From contig NC_087070.1 in the NCBI RefSeq assembly GCF_963678635.1, forward strand, positions 29,240,048 through 29,304,047: 64,000 nt of DNA, given 5' to 3'. Of this stretch, positions 47,509 through 60,365 are shown piece by piece. This DNA is from Symsagittifera roscoffensis. Lineage: Eukaryota; Xenacoelomorpha; Acoela; Convolutidae. A program made the position numbers and the translations under genes. Within the stretch, counting starts at the first letter, position 1. Each line of letters begins with the position of its first letter. The notes below the pieces were generated by a model. It did not search any database. It saw nothing but the letters and a program-made list of their open reading frames with translations, and was not told the origin of the DNA.

Positions 47509-49530
47509 ATGGTCAGCACGAGGAGTAGTACCGAGAACAAGGCGAGAGAAGGTGCTAAAGACAAACAGGTGGAGCCCACAATTGAAATCGATCTAGAGAC
47601 ACCAGACCAGAGCGTAGATGAAGTGGAGAAGAAGACAACGGAATCCACACCGATGCCCCATATGGAAGATCAAAATCCAAAAACCGTGGAGTTTTCGCCG
47701 ATAGACGCGTTGGAAGACACAACAGGCAATACCCGAGAAACGGTGAAAGACGACTCTCAAGTAAAGAAGACATCTTTTACAGAAAAGTTGGCGATGGTGG
47801 TCGGAATGAAATCGAGAGACAACACGGCCGAAGAATCAAAAACTGAAAGAGCACGAACATTTGGGACAGTGAGCACGAAGGCGACAGAAGCCGACCTAAA
47901 GGAAGAACAAGCCAGAACAGGAGCGACAGCCGAAAACAAGACAACTGCTGATCATGAAACAGCTACTCTTGAGCTTGGCGACCTGATGACAAAACTAAAT
48001 CAGATCGACAAAAAACTAAAGTACAGTGAGGAAGATAGAGACTTAATAAGGAAAGAATTGAAATACAACAAACACGAGTATCTGGATAGTTATTTTAACC
48101 TGGCTAAGGCGACAGACGAGAGACTCCAGCAGATGTCGGACAAGGTAGATGCCACCAATGAAGAACGAGACAAGAACATCAAAAAAGATATGCAACAGTT
48201 GAAAAACCGATATGATGATGTCAACAGCCAATTAGGTAGCCTGGAAAAGAGAATAGACACAATGAACAGGAATCAGGCCGAAAGTTCGTGTGCAATACAG
48301 GCGAAATTGGATGCAATCTTGAGAAATTCTACCTCACAAGAAAGACCGGCAGCGGATCGCACGCAAGGCACCAGAGTTGACTTTGTAGAACCACAAAGGA
48401 ACAAACGGCAATCGACACCGTTGCCTTTAACCCGGGATGCGGTAAGCACAGCACCAACGGCTGCAAAAACAATCATGAAAAATGGAACATCAAACACAAT
48501 GAGTGGTCCGGGGGACTCAACAGCTAACAGCAACGCAGGTCCGGATGCCATGACGTGGGCAAGCACTTGGGAGATGATGAACAGGAATAGAGGCCTTCGC
48601 CACGAGGAACACTGACTCGAGCGATAGGAGAGACGGAAAGTCAAGAAAAACTTTCAAGAAGCCAAAAGAATTCAAAGACGACTCCGATGCATGCATTGAC
48701 ACCTGGGTGGAAGTGATGAAATTACACCTAGAGCAAGATAACTTAAATGATGAAAGGCAAGCATGCACAGCCATACTCAGCAACCTGGAAGGCACGGCAT
48801 TAAAATGCGTGGTTGCAAAGAAAGAAGAAGAACGCGATACCGCGGACAAAATCTTCGAAATATTGCTGAATCGATTCGGGTCAGGCATGAAGAGTCACCA
48901 AGCGATGATGCGATTTGAAAAGAGAAGGCAGAGGGACGATGAGTCAATTGATCGGTTCCTAGATGACCTTGAGAGCTTGAGAAGAAGGAGTGACCCAGAG
49001 GAGTCGACAAACAGAAGAAACTTTAGCATTGCCTCGAAGTTCATTGATGGGGTAAAAAGTGATGACTTAAGAACAATGTTAGCAACATACTACACATTGT
49101 CGAAAGACAGCGCACCGACCCCACAAGAAATGAGACAGAAATCAAGGGAATACATGCTGATGAAGCCCAAGAAATACTCATATTCAGAAAACAGAAACAC
49201 GCAAGGGGGAAGCCAATCTCAGAGGTCGTCATGGTACAAGCCTAGAGATGACATGGACAAGCGCAGATCATGCGCGAACTGAGGGTCGGCGGATCACCAC
49301 GTGGCTGACTGCACAGCATACAAACAAGGCATGAAGAGTCTAGGATACGCACCGGATGAGGAGGACATGAGCCAGATGGAGGAACACGAGTACTATAATG
49401 GCTTAATCATCAAGATAGGAGCGAGATGCTTCTTCTGTAACCAAGAAGGGCACTTCAGAATGGATTGTCCCTTGTTCTGGGAAGCGGTCAAGGACCAGAG
49501 TCACCCCAAACATAAGTTGGCATGAGCGGC
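47509..49530 (+). mobile_element. Retroelement gag region (coiled coil, capsid-like, CCHC knuckle)
   Basis: Starts with MVSTRSSTENKAREG, an acidic low-complexity stretch, then a coiled coil (LTKLNQIDKKLKYSEEDRD-type heptads). A capsid-like helical segment follows (ILSNLEGTALKCVV; FLDDLESLRRRS), then a CCHC zinc knuckle (CFFCNQEGHFRMDC). This is the usual Gag order: assembly, capsid, nucleocapsid. It is part of the broken element. Confidence 0.75.
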
Positions 49531-49999
49531 GGTACAGAATCAGCGGAATAGACAAAACGAGTTTGAATCTAGTAACTTAGGAGCACCAAGCACGGAATTG
49601 CCGACGAAAACAGTGAAAGCTGTAACACATGTTAATGGTGCGATAGAATCCGCAGCCGGGAACTCTCTAGAGATAAATTATGAGAAAGCGGCGACGGAAG
49701 CAATTACCAAAGTGAAACAGGATCTGGCTGCGAAAGAAATAGAGCAACGACTAAAGCTGGAGATCGAAAGACAGAATTTCAACGAAGCATTAGCTGGATC
49801 AAAACCAACACCAGAGGCTGTACCGGGCTCGACAAAGACCGGGAATTGTAACACTGTAAAAATGGTGACGGGAAAGCCATTCGGCATATCGAAAATCGGG
49901 GCTACAATAATGTCGATAATCACAGTGGGCGGCCACGAGGTAACCAGAAACTTGAGCGAACCGAGCGACCAGACAATAATGCACATTGACGTGTACGCA

Positions 50000-51380
50000 G
50001 ATTAATTGAGTTGTATAAGCCCACAAACGACTTCTAGAGCGTTGAGAGCACTACTCACGAGAGGGGGCAGCAAGTCGGTACGTGTTGATAACAGGTATAC
50101 TAAAGCTTATGGTCCACACGAGGTGATGCTAAATATAGATGGAATCAACATCTATACCAAGACAATGATAACATGTGACGAAGACCTAATTGGGCAAATC
50201 TACGTAGGGAAAAAAGAGTTGAAAGTGAGATCGATTGGACACTGCGCCATGCTTGAAGAAGATGCGATGCACATCGGGACGGAGGCAGATGTGACAGGGC
50301 ACGTGCTGGACATAAGTGGCAAAAAGACTCAGTTACGTGGGTTACTTGATACGGGAGCAGTCTTGAGCGTCATACCAATCGAAACTGGGGAACGGATGGG
50401 CTTTGACAAAGGTGATTTGATAGACTCGAGAATACGGCTGTCAGCTGCAAACAAAGGGGCACTTCGGGTGCTGGGCAGGACGCCGATAATAGCCCTCAAT
50501 TTGGGGGAACGTAACCTGTGGATGAGCTTTCTCGTGGTAGAAAACCTAGATGAATCTGACCAATTCATTTTGGGCAGAGACTTCATCAGGAATTTTGACG
50601 TAACGATTGATCTAAATAACGCAATGTTCAGGATACGGAACCCGGATAGGAGGTACGCAATCAAACCGGTAAATTTAATAATGGCAAATGAAACCAAAGC
50701 ACCGGTATTCTTGAGTAGGAGAGTGAGGCTAAAGGCGAATGAAGCGGCAATCGTAGGCTTGAGGATGAAAAATTACAATGAACTAATCGACAACAAACAA
50801 GTGTGTATAGTTCCGAATCCTAATAGTCAAAGTGCTGCTGTTTTAGGAAGATCCTTCTCGATAACGAAGAGCGGCCTCTGCGTCAGTGTCTTGTTGAATA
50901 CTCTTGATATACCGATCACGATACAGAGAGGGAGGAAACTGGGATATGCTTTACCGGTTAAAACCCGATATGAAACAACGGAGAACTCAAAACAAAATGA
51001 AGTTGTTGATTGTCCCAATCATAGGGACAAAATTTGTATCTTGAGACGATTGCAGAAAATAAAAGATTCTTCAGGTCTTGTTAAATCACTTAAGTCAGAG
51101 ACAGACGATGGGCTGTCGAGCTGTTCGAACTTTCCAGAGCGGCCCACACTAGAGGAAATGCAAACTGATAAACCGGTTCTGCCGGAGATTGAACATTTGA
51201 GGGGCAAACTGAAAGATGAACAGCTCGAAGCCATCAGGGACGTACTAGAGCGGAACGAAGAAGTTTTTTCGAGGCATAAAGCGGATATCGGGTGTTGTAA
51301 TTTTGTTGAGCATGAAATAGAACTTGCGGAGAACGCGGTACCGCATAGGGAGGGGGCGAGGCGCATGACCCCACATAAAT
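50000..51380 (+). mobile_element. Retroelement protease region
   Basis: A retropepsin-like motif, LLDTGAVLSVIP, lies at about 50344-50380, followed by the FILGRDFIRNFD block near 50570, as in Ty3/gypsy aspartic proteases that cleave Gag-Pol. Downstream is the linker leading to RT (VEHEIELAENAVPHREGARR). It is part of the broken element. Confidence 0.8.
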
Positions 51381-52640
51381 AGAAATCGAGACGTTACTAG
51401 AGTATGACATGATAGAACCATCCAAGTCACCGTGGGCGTGTGGAGTAGTGACGGCCAAAAAGAAAGGCGACCAGTTGAGGTTTTGTTGTGACTTTCGATA
51501 CCTGAACTCCGTCACGGTGAAGGATGCCTATCCCATACCTAGGATTGATGAGAGCCTCTCGAAGTAAGGTGATGCAAAATTTTTTACGACTCTTGATTTA
51601 GGCTCGGCCTTTTGGCAGGTACCACTAAGGAAGCAGGACAGGGACAAGACAGGGTTCGCCTGCGAGTTGGGTCTGTTTCAATGGAAACGGATGCCGTTTG
51701 GACTTTGCAACGCAACAGCCACGTTTCAGCGGTTGATGGCACACGCGCTGTTAGGCGTGACGAAGAAGTATGGCAATCTGGTAATGTGCTACGTGGATGA
51801 CGTGGTAATAGCGACGCCCACATTGGAAGACGACATTGAGAGACTTGACGAAGTGTTCGCATGCATGAAAAGGTCGAGGCTAAAGTGTAAACCATCAAAG
51901 TGCGAGATACTCAAGGACTCAATAAAATACTTGGGCAGGATGGTAGACAAGCACGGCATCAGACCTGAACCGGACGCCGTGGAAGCAGTCCTAACCTGGA
52001 AATCACCGAAGACAGAACACCAGTTGATGAGCTTCCTGGGTTTCGCTAACTATTATAGAGAGTTCATCAAAGGCTATGCGGACAAGGTATACCCGATGCA
52101 ACAATTAATGAGACACAAGGGCAAGAAGTTCACGTGGAACAACGCAGCAGAAGAGTCATTCCAGAGAATAAAGAAAGAGCTATGTGAGGCACCAGTACTG
52201 GGCATGCCGACTGAGAAAGGGATGTACGTGCTGGACACGGATGCGTCGGTAGTCGCGATTTCTGGAATTCTCCATCAAGAACAAGAATGGAATTGGAAGA
52301 CAGTCTTGAGACCAATAGCGTACGGGAGCAAAGTCCTGAGTGACACGGAAATGAAGTACGGAGCACCGAAAGCAGAGATGTTCGCGGTGGTTACCTTTGT
52401 CGAGAAATACAGGGCATACCTGGGCAGTGAGCCATTCAAGTTGCGAGTCGACAATCGAGCACTGAGCTGGCTGAAAACGTACTCAATGGACCAAAGTTAC
52501 ATTGGGAGGTGGATAGTTCGCCTGGACGGATACAACATGATAATTGAGCATAGAACACGAGATAAACATCAGAATGCCGACAGCTTGAGTAAGAAGACGG
52601 AGTTCTATGAGAGACAAGAGCAAAGAGAGGCAGACAGACC
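51380..52640 (+). mobile_element. Retroelement reverse transcriptase and RNase H
   Basis: Visible RT blocks are LRFCCDFRYLNSVTVKDAYP, TTLDLGSAFWQVPL, FGLCNATATFQRLM and the catalytic YVDDVV near 51790, then the thumb (SFLGFANYYREFIKGYADK). RNase H follows, with VLDTDAS near 52230 and DNRALSWL. These order and motif variants are those of Ty3/gypsy. It is part of the broken element. Confidence 0.9.
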
Positions 52641-53373
52641 TGAAATCAAAGATGGCTTCTCCTTCATGGACAAGGAAACGTACGGCAGTCTTCCACTCAC
52701 GAGATGGCTGGACAAATCAGGCAAACCGATTGAAGATCATCCTGAATTACCTACAGAACCTCCAGAAAAGACCATCTTGAAGAAGAGCAGAAGGATTTCG
52801 ATAGAAATAATACTAAAGTCGAAGATCGTGAGGGAGACGCTCAAGGCAAAAGGCTATGATCTTAAGCAGGTAGAAGCAGGAACTGCACAGATAGATGATG
52901 ACTTAATGAGGTTGCTCGATAAACTATCAGATGAGAAGCCCGTGATCCAAGAGAAGGGTCGAGAGGAACCGGAAGTCACTATACTTCGGAGAAAAGAAAC
53001 AGTGAACAATACTGACTCCTCAAGAGGAAGCGTCACTGACAGCAAAGATGTCGTGCGGTCACTAGTTGACAAAATCCCCGAAAACATTCTGGAGCAGACC
53101 AAGGTTAGGAAAAAGAAAGTGACGTTCAAAGAAGATACTGAACACCTGGGACTAGGTCAAGAGTCCGGGGAGTGTTCCATGTTCACGGAAGAAGAAATCG
53201 GAGAAGGAAAATTGTCCGGGGAGCATGAAGAATGGGATGAAGGCTCGGATGAGAGCAGCGATAACCAAGACAGTCTGTGCATGATATTGGCGGAAGAGAA
53301 GACAAGGCACCACGACAGGGAGTTACAGACGGATCCATCTTCAGGAACGTACAATCTGGACGTACAGGAGATA

Positions 53374-56300
53374 CGAGGTGGTGAAGAACTTGAGAAAATT
53401 GCGGTTTCAAGGAAGCCATTCAGGGAATTATCATGCAACTCAAACGTCAGAACGAATCTGGTGCCAGAATATGATATGAAAATCGTGAAAAGGATGATAT
53501 GCGTGAAGCTGAGTGATGACATCCACAACCCTGGTGAGATGAATGGACAGATCATGGCGCTAAAGGAGCATGTCAAGGCAAGATATAGGCTGTCAGACCT
53601 AATAAGAGCCCAAAAGAATGACAAAATGACAAGTAACCTCTCCAAATGGATCCAGTCGGGGGTCAAGGAGAAGGGGGAACTCGAGAAAGACAGCTACAAG
53701 ATCTTGAGCCAGTTCTACAAAGAGAAGAAAGACTTACTCTACCACACAGCTGATGGGGTGGTAGCATGCAAGAGGAAAGATGAGGAGAAGATATTACACA
53801 AACACAACCTCATCATACTGCCACAATTGTATCAAACGGAGGTGCTTTTCAGATCGCACGACCAGATGGGGCACCAGGGGATAGATAAAGTACAACAAAG
53901 GATACTTCACAGGTTTGATTGGCCAGGAATGAGAAAAGCTTGCGAGAGATGGGTGAATGCCTGCTTGACATGCCTCCAGGTAAAAGACCCAAGGAGGATG
54001 AAGTTTCCCCTCAAGTCCGTCGAGAGCTCAGAGTTCAATGAAGTGGTGCAGATAGACCATCAAAAAAATCTGCATGACGGAGTCGGGATATAACCAGATA
54101 CTGGTTATAATAGATCACTTCACAAAGTTGACGGAAGCGGTTCCGTGCCAGACAGCCTCGGCCGAGGAGACATGTGATCATCTGATAACGCATTGGATAT
54201 CGCGGTATGGTTGTCCAATGACTTTCCAGTCGGACAACGGCAAAGCTTTTGTGGGGTACTTGACAAAAGAATTGATGAGGAGATCGCACATTGCTCAAGC
54301 ACACTCGACAATCTACCATCCACAGACCAACGGGTTGGTAGAGAGACACAACAGGACACTGGTCAACATGTTAAGGGTGTACTGCTCAAGATACATGACG
54401 GACTGGGATAAATACCTGCCACAGGTAGTAGGGGCCTACAACAGTACACAGCACTCAACGGGGACCATTCATGATAACGGAAGTTCATCAACAAGGACGG
54501 TTCTACCGCTTGAGTACTGGGCGAGCAGCACATTATGAAAATCTGAAGCCTCACGTTCCGTCCCCGGAGGACTGGTGCATACCGAAGGACATGGAGGGTC
54601 TCGAGTACCTGGTGGTAGAGCCAGCGTGTGAAGTGAATGAAAAAGGCACCAGAGAGAAAAATGATGGTAATGAGAACTTGAGTTTGGACGACAATGAAAA
54701 GATAGAGGTGGAGTCTGAAGCAGGATCGTTTGTAGAAGAAGACTGGAACGACCCGGAGCAAGATGAGGTGCCGAAGTGGATGGAGCCAGATCGACCAATA
54801 CCACCGGGGACCAGGACTGGCAATCGTAAACGGACCAGCATGAGGTACAACAGATACGGGGATGACTTCTTGATCAATAAGATACAGCCAGACAAATTGG
54901 GCGAGGAACTACTGAGTGCAGGCGAACTGGAAGCCGACGAGGAATGGCAGCTCATTGACGATGATGGACACTATCCGCAGGAAGACTACTCGACACCAGA
55001 ATTGGAGACGGATCTCGAACAGAGTGAGATAGAGAGGAGGGAGAACACGAACTTGAGGATACTAGAGTGGATGCGCGATGTCAAAGACGAGAGCCACGAA
55101 GGACAAAGCATTCAACAAGTCGACGTGTCATCGGCAAATTATATGAAGCCAGAGGACCCTCTTTTCGGATGGACGGCAACAGACAGGCCACTGGACATTC
55201 CTCCGGACAATTCAGACCCGACAACATCGACGGGGACGTCGATAAATATTTTTGTCCGGGGAGTGGGGGTAGGACTTACCCACACCGAAAATTTGATGAT
55301 AAAGAAGCTCAAGGAAGTGAGAGCAACAAGCAAATTGGAACTGGAAGAAGAAGAGCCAGAGCCTAACATAGGTCGGAATTTCAAAACGAAGTTTGAAATA
55401 CCCAATGAGATTGAGTACTCGGAAAACATCATGATAACGGATAGCGACTTCACCCTGTCAAACAGGACTAGCGCGATCTGCGTCACGGCGGACATGAGTT
55501 TCAAATCAAAAGAGAGTACCAGAATGTGGAGTTTCTGTTCAGACAGAGACCAGGACTGGGAGGGATGGCAGCGCTTTCACCATCAGTAGCACAAGTCCCG
55601 GGCAAATATCTGTGCTTCCTAGTGACGAGGGTCAATGACAGGAACACAATTGATCCCGAACACGTGATGTTGGCAATTACAAGACTACGAGACTTCATGA
55701 TTGAAAGAGGAATAACGGAGGTCTCAATGCCGGTGTATGACCCAAACAGGGGCAAACTGAGCTCAAGGGAATTGTGCGCTATCCTACACGTAGTCTTCGC
55801 GGAAACTGAGATAATGTTGTATCTTCACAAGAAATACTACTTGAGCATCGCCTGAGTTGGGCACACGGGGGTCTCGAGTTGGGCGTGAGGGAGGAGTCTT
55901 GAGTTAGGTACTGGGGTGCGGCACAGGTAAAGGGATCTTAAGACGCGATTGGCATGACAATTGATTTTAGAAGGATTAACGGTGCTAAAACATAAAATGA
56001 ATCTGCATGCTTTTAAGGAAATTCCAATTGAATTGTTTTAAGTGGAATGAAAATGATAAGATTTTAACCATACTGGTAAAAGGGGGGTTTCTAGGTTAGG
56101 AACATGACATATTAAGTCTTAATATGGTTTCTGTTTTCAGATCAAGTTTGATAAACAAAGTTGAAAATCCAACTATACTCAAGCGAGAGACAGAAAGGGA
56201 AGTCTTGATTGAACTCGCGATAATCGACACCTGCAGCAAGTGTTTGCAAGGGAACATTTCTAGAGAATTCTTGATTTGGGTAATTCTTGAGTCGGTAAGG

Positions 56301-56454
56301 TAATTCTTGAGCTGGTTAATACTTGAATACATCCCGAAGTCACAGAGAATGGCAGACAGGTTCTGGAAATCCATGCCCGCGGCCCTGAAGAAGCCTACTC
56401 TCGATGAGCTGTACAGACGCCTGAGGGACCTGGATTATACCCAGATAGACGAGA
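53374..56454 (+). mobile_element. Integrase-tail region, first copy of a 3.1-kb internal duplication
   Basis: Contains the integrase zinc-binding segment (HDQMGHQGIDK, CLTCLQVKDP), catalytic core (IIDHFTKLTEAVP, FQSDNGKAF, YHPQTNGLVER) and a tail beginning QQGRFYRLSTGRAAHYENLK. A long acidic segment follows (LELEEEEPEP), then a shorter conserved frame (GGMAALSPSVAQVPGKYLC). The block recurs at 56488-59568 with period 3114, separated by 33 bases of other sequence. Only a handful of base differences were seen, so the duplication is recent. Confidence 0.85.
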
Positions 56455-56487
56455 ACTGGAAGATACAGCCAGACAGAGTGAAGCCAG

Positions 56488-59400
56488 CGAGGTGGTGAAG
56501 AACTTGAGAAAATTGCGGTTTCAAGGAAGCCATTCAGGGAATTATCATGCAACTCAAACGTCAGAACGAATCTGGTGCCAGAATATGATATGAAAATCGT
56601 GAAAAGGATGATATGCGTGAAGCTGAGTGATGACATCCACAACCCTGGTGAGATGAATGGACAGATCATGGCGCTAAAGGAGCATGTCAAGGCAAGATAT
56701 AGGCTGTCAGACCTAATAAGAGCCCAAAAGAATGACAAAATGACAAGTAACCTCTCCAAATGGATCCAGTCGGGGGTCAAGGAGAAGGGGGAACTCGAGA
56801 AAGACAGCTACAAGATCTTGAGCCAGTTCTACAAAGAGAAGAAAGACTTACTCTACCACACAGCTGATGGGGTGGTAGCATGCAAGAGGAAAGATGAGGA
56901 GAAGATATTACACAAACACAACCTCATCATACTGCCACAATTGTATCAAACGGAGGTGCTTTTCAGATCGCACGACCAGATGGGGCACCAGGGGATAGAT
57001 AAAGTACAACAAAGGATACTTCACAGGTTTGATTGGCCAGGAATGAGAAAAGCTTGCGAGAGATGGGTGAATGCCTGCTTGACATGCCTCCAGGTAAAAG
57101 ACCCAAGGAGGATGAAGTTTCCCCTCAAGTCCGTCGAGAGCTCAGAGTTCAATGAAGTGGTGCAGATAGACCATCAAAAAAATCTGCATGACGGAGTCGG
57201 GATATAACCAGATACTGGTTATAATAGATCACTTCACAAAGTTGACGGAAGCGGTTCCGTGCCAGACAGCCTCGGCCGAGGAGACATGTGATCATCTGAT
57301 AACGCATTGGATATCGCGGTATGGTTGTCCAATGACTTTCCAGTCGGACAACGGCAAAGCTTTTGTGGGGTACTTGACAAAAGAATTGATGAGGAGATCG
57401 CACATTGCTCAAGCACACTCGACAATCTACCATCCACAGACCAACGGGTTGGTAGAGAGACAGAACAGGACACTGGTCAACATGTTAAGGGTGTACTGCT
57501 CAAGATACATGACGGACTGGGATAAATACCTGCCACAGGTAGTAGGGGCCTACAACAGTACACAGCACTCAACGGGGACCATTCATGATAACGGAAGTTC
57601 ATCAACAAGGACGGTTCTACCGCTTGAGTACTGGGCGAGCAGCACATTATGAAAATCTGAAGCCTCACGTTCCGTCCCCGGAGGACTGGTGCATACCGAA
57701 GGACATGGAGGGTCTCGAGTACCTGGTGGTAGAGCCAGCGTGTGAAGTGAATGAAAAAGGCACCAGAGAGAAAAATGATGGTAATGAGAACTTGAGTTTG
57801 GACGACAATGAAAAGATAGAGGTGGAGTCTGAAGCAGGATCGTTTGTAGAAGAAGACTGGAACGACCCGGAGCAAGATGAGGTGCCGAAGTGGATGGAGC
57901 CAGATCGACCAATACCACCGGGGACCAGGACTGGCAATCGTAAACGGACCAGCATGAGGTACAACAGATACGGGGATGACTTCTTGATCAATAAGATACA
58001 GCCAGACAAATTGGGCGAGGAACTACTGAGTGCAGGCGAACTGGAAGCCGACGAGGAATGGCAGCTCATTGACGATGATGGACACTATCCGCAGGAAGAC
58101 TACTCGACACCAGAATTGGAGACGGATCTCGAACAGAGTGAGATAGAGAGGAGGGAGAACACGAACTTGAGGATACTAGAGTGGATGCGCGATGTCAAAG
58201 ACGAGAGCCACGAAGGACAAAGCATTCAACAAGTCGACGTGTCATCGGCAAATTATATGAAGCCAGAGGACCCTCTTTTCGGATGGACGGCAACAGACAG
58301 GCCACTGGACATTCCTCCGGACAATTCAGACCCGACAACATCGACGGGGACGTCGATAAATATTTTTGTCCGGGGAGTGGGGGTAGGACTTACCCACACC
58401 GAAAATTTGATGATAAAGAAGCTCAAGGAAGTGAGAGCAACAAGCAAATTGGAACTGGAAGAAGAAGAGCCAGAGCCTAACATAGGTCGGAATTTCAAAA
58501 CGAAGTTTGAAATACCCAATGAGATTGAGTACTCGGAAAACATCATGATAACGGATAGCGACTTCACCCTGTCAAACAGGACTAGCGCGATCTGCGTCAC
58601 GGCGGACATGAGTTTCAAATCAAAAGAGAGTACCAGAATGTGGAGTTTCTGTTCAGACAGAGACCAGGACTGGGAGGGATGGCAGCGCTTTCACCATCAG
58701 TAGCACAAGTCCCGGGCAAATATCTGTGCTTCCTAGTGACGAGGGTCAATGACAGGAACACAATTGATCCCGAACACGTGATGTTGGCAATTACAAGACT
58801 ACGAGACTTCATGATTGAAAGAGGAATAACGGAGGTCTCAATGCCGGTGTATGACCCAAACAGGGGCAAACTGAGCTCAAGGGAATTGTGCGCTATCCTA
58901 CACGTAGTCTTCGCGGAAACTGAGATAATGGTGTATCTTCACAAGAAATACTACTTGAGCATCGCCTGAGTTGGGCACACGGGGGTCTCGAGTTGGGCGT
59001 GAGGGAGGAGTCTTGAGTTAGGTACTGGGGTGCGGCACAGGTAAAGGGATCTTAAGACGCGATTGGCATGACAATTGATTTTAGAAGGATTAACGGTGCT
59101 AAAACATAAAATGAATCTGCATGCTTTTAAGGAAATTCCAATTGAATTGTTTTAAGTGGAATGAAAATGATAAGATTTTAACCATACTGGTAAAAGGGGG
59201 GTTTCTAGGTTAGGAACATGACATATTAAGTCTTAATATGGTTTCTGTTTTCAGATCAAGTTTGATAAACAAAGTTGAAAATCCAACTATACTCAAGCGA
59301 GAGACAGAAAGGGAAGTCTTGATTGAACTCGCGATAATCGACACCTGCAGCAAGTGTTTGCAAGGGAACATTTCTAGAGAATTCTTGATTTGGGTAATTC

Positions 59401-59568
59401 TTGAGTCGGTAAGGTAATTCTTGAGCTGGTTAATACTTGAATACATCCCGAAGTCACAGAGAATGGCAGACAGGTTCTGGAAATCCATGCCCGCGGCCCT
59501 GAAGAAGCCTACTCTCGATGAGCTGTACAGACGCCTGAGGGACCTGGATTATACCCAGATAGACGAGA
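56488..59568 (+). mobile_element. Second copy of the 3.1-kb integrase-tail block
   Basis: A near-identical repeat of 53374-56454. It joins at its left end within cgaggtggtgaagaacttg and runs on at its right end into the coiled-coil ORF, which the first copy does not reach. The element therefore carries two integrase-core regions in tandem. An assembly error is the main alternative. Confidence 0.85.
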
Positions 59569-60335
59569 GAATGGCGGTGATGCTGAATGCCATCCTCCAG
59601 TTGGAAGAACAGGGTGAGTGCAGGGAGTCTGCGACGGAGGCTGTCTTGATGGTCGGCTACACCACCGAGGGAATATCAAATCAGGAACAGACCAGATGGT
59701 TGTCTTGGAATGTGGATGGAGGAGTAAGGGGCTGTGACTTGGCAAGGAATCTTGGCCTGAGTAACAATACCGAATATGGCGCAGGAGAATTCCCACTACC
59801 AACTAGGCCATCAGCAAGATCGACAGGCCAGAGCTCGAGTAAGGTGCCATCGATGATGCGAGCGCAACAGACAACTGAGGCATATCCGGATCTTGGTGTT
59901 CTAAAGAAAGAGCTCGAGAAGACGCAGAGGGAAAGGAACAAGGCGAACCTCGATCGGGATCAGGCTAAGCTGGATCAGGAAAAGGCTCAGCTGGAAAGGG
60001 ACCAGGCGGTCAACGAACGAGATCAGACTCTGAGGTTGCTTGAGATGCTGCGGGCTGAACATCAGCAGGAACTAAGGGTGCGGGAGAATGCCGCGAATTG
60101 TGAGCAACTGAAGTCGGAGATGGAGAGAATAGAACAACGACAACGTGAACTTGATGCACAGAAGGGAGCCAGGCTAGAGGAGCGAGTGGTTACCAGCTCG
60201 AGGCCAGAATCACGCATGGAAGTGGATGAAGCCCCCAGGGCAAGAGGACGGTTCAACCTTGACCGCGAGGCTCGAGAATACATGAGTGAAGGGTTGGAAG
60301 TCTGGATACGGAATGAAGCAACGTCCTCCTAGCGT
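59420..60335 (+). mobile_element. Retroelement accessory ORF with long coiled coil
   Basis: Begins near MADRFWKSMPAALKKPTLDE. The C-terminal half is a strong coiled coil rich in Glu, Arg, Gln and Lys (RDQAKLDQEKAQLERDQAV). I recognise no enzyme domain. It lies between the duplicated integrase block and the SGNH-like ORF, in the same sense, so it was probably part of the same element. A gag-like or structural role is only a guess. Confidence 0.55.
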
Positions 60336-60365
60336 AGCTTAGAAACGCAACCCATACGCCCGCTG

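Noticed and set aside
54120-54960. Minus-strand frames in the integrase-tail region
   Set aside because: They are antisense shadows, repeated identically in the second copy 3114 bases away.
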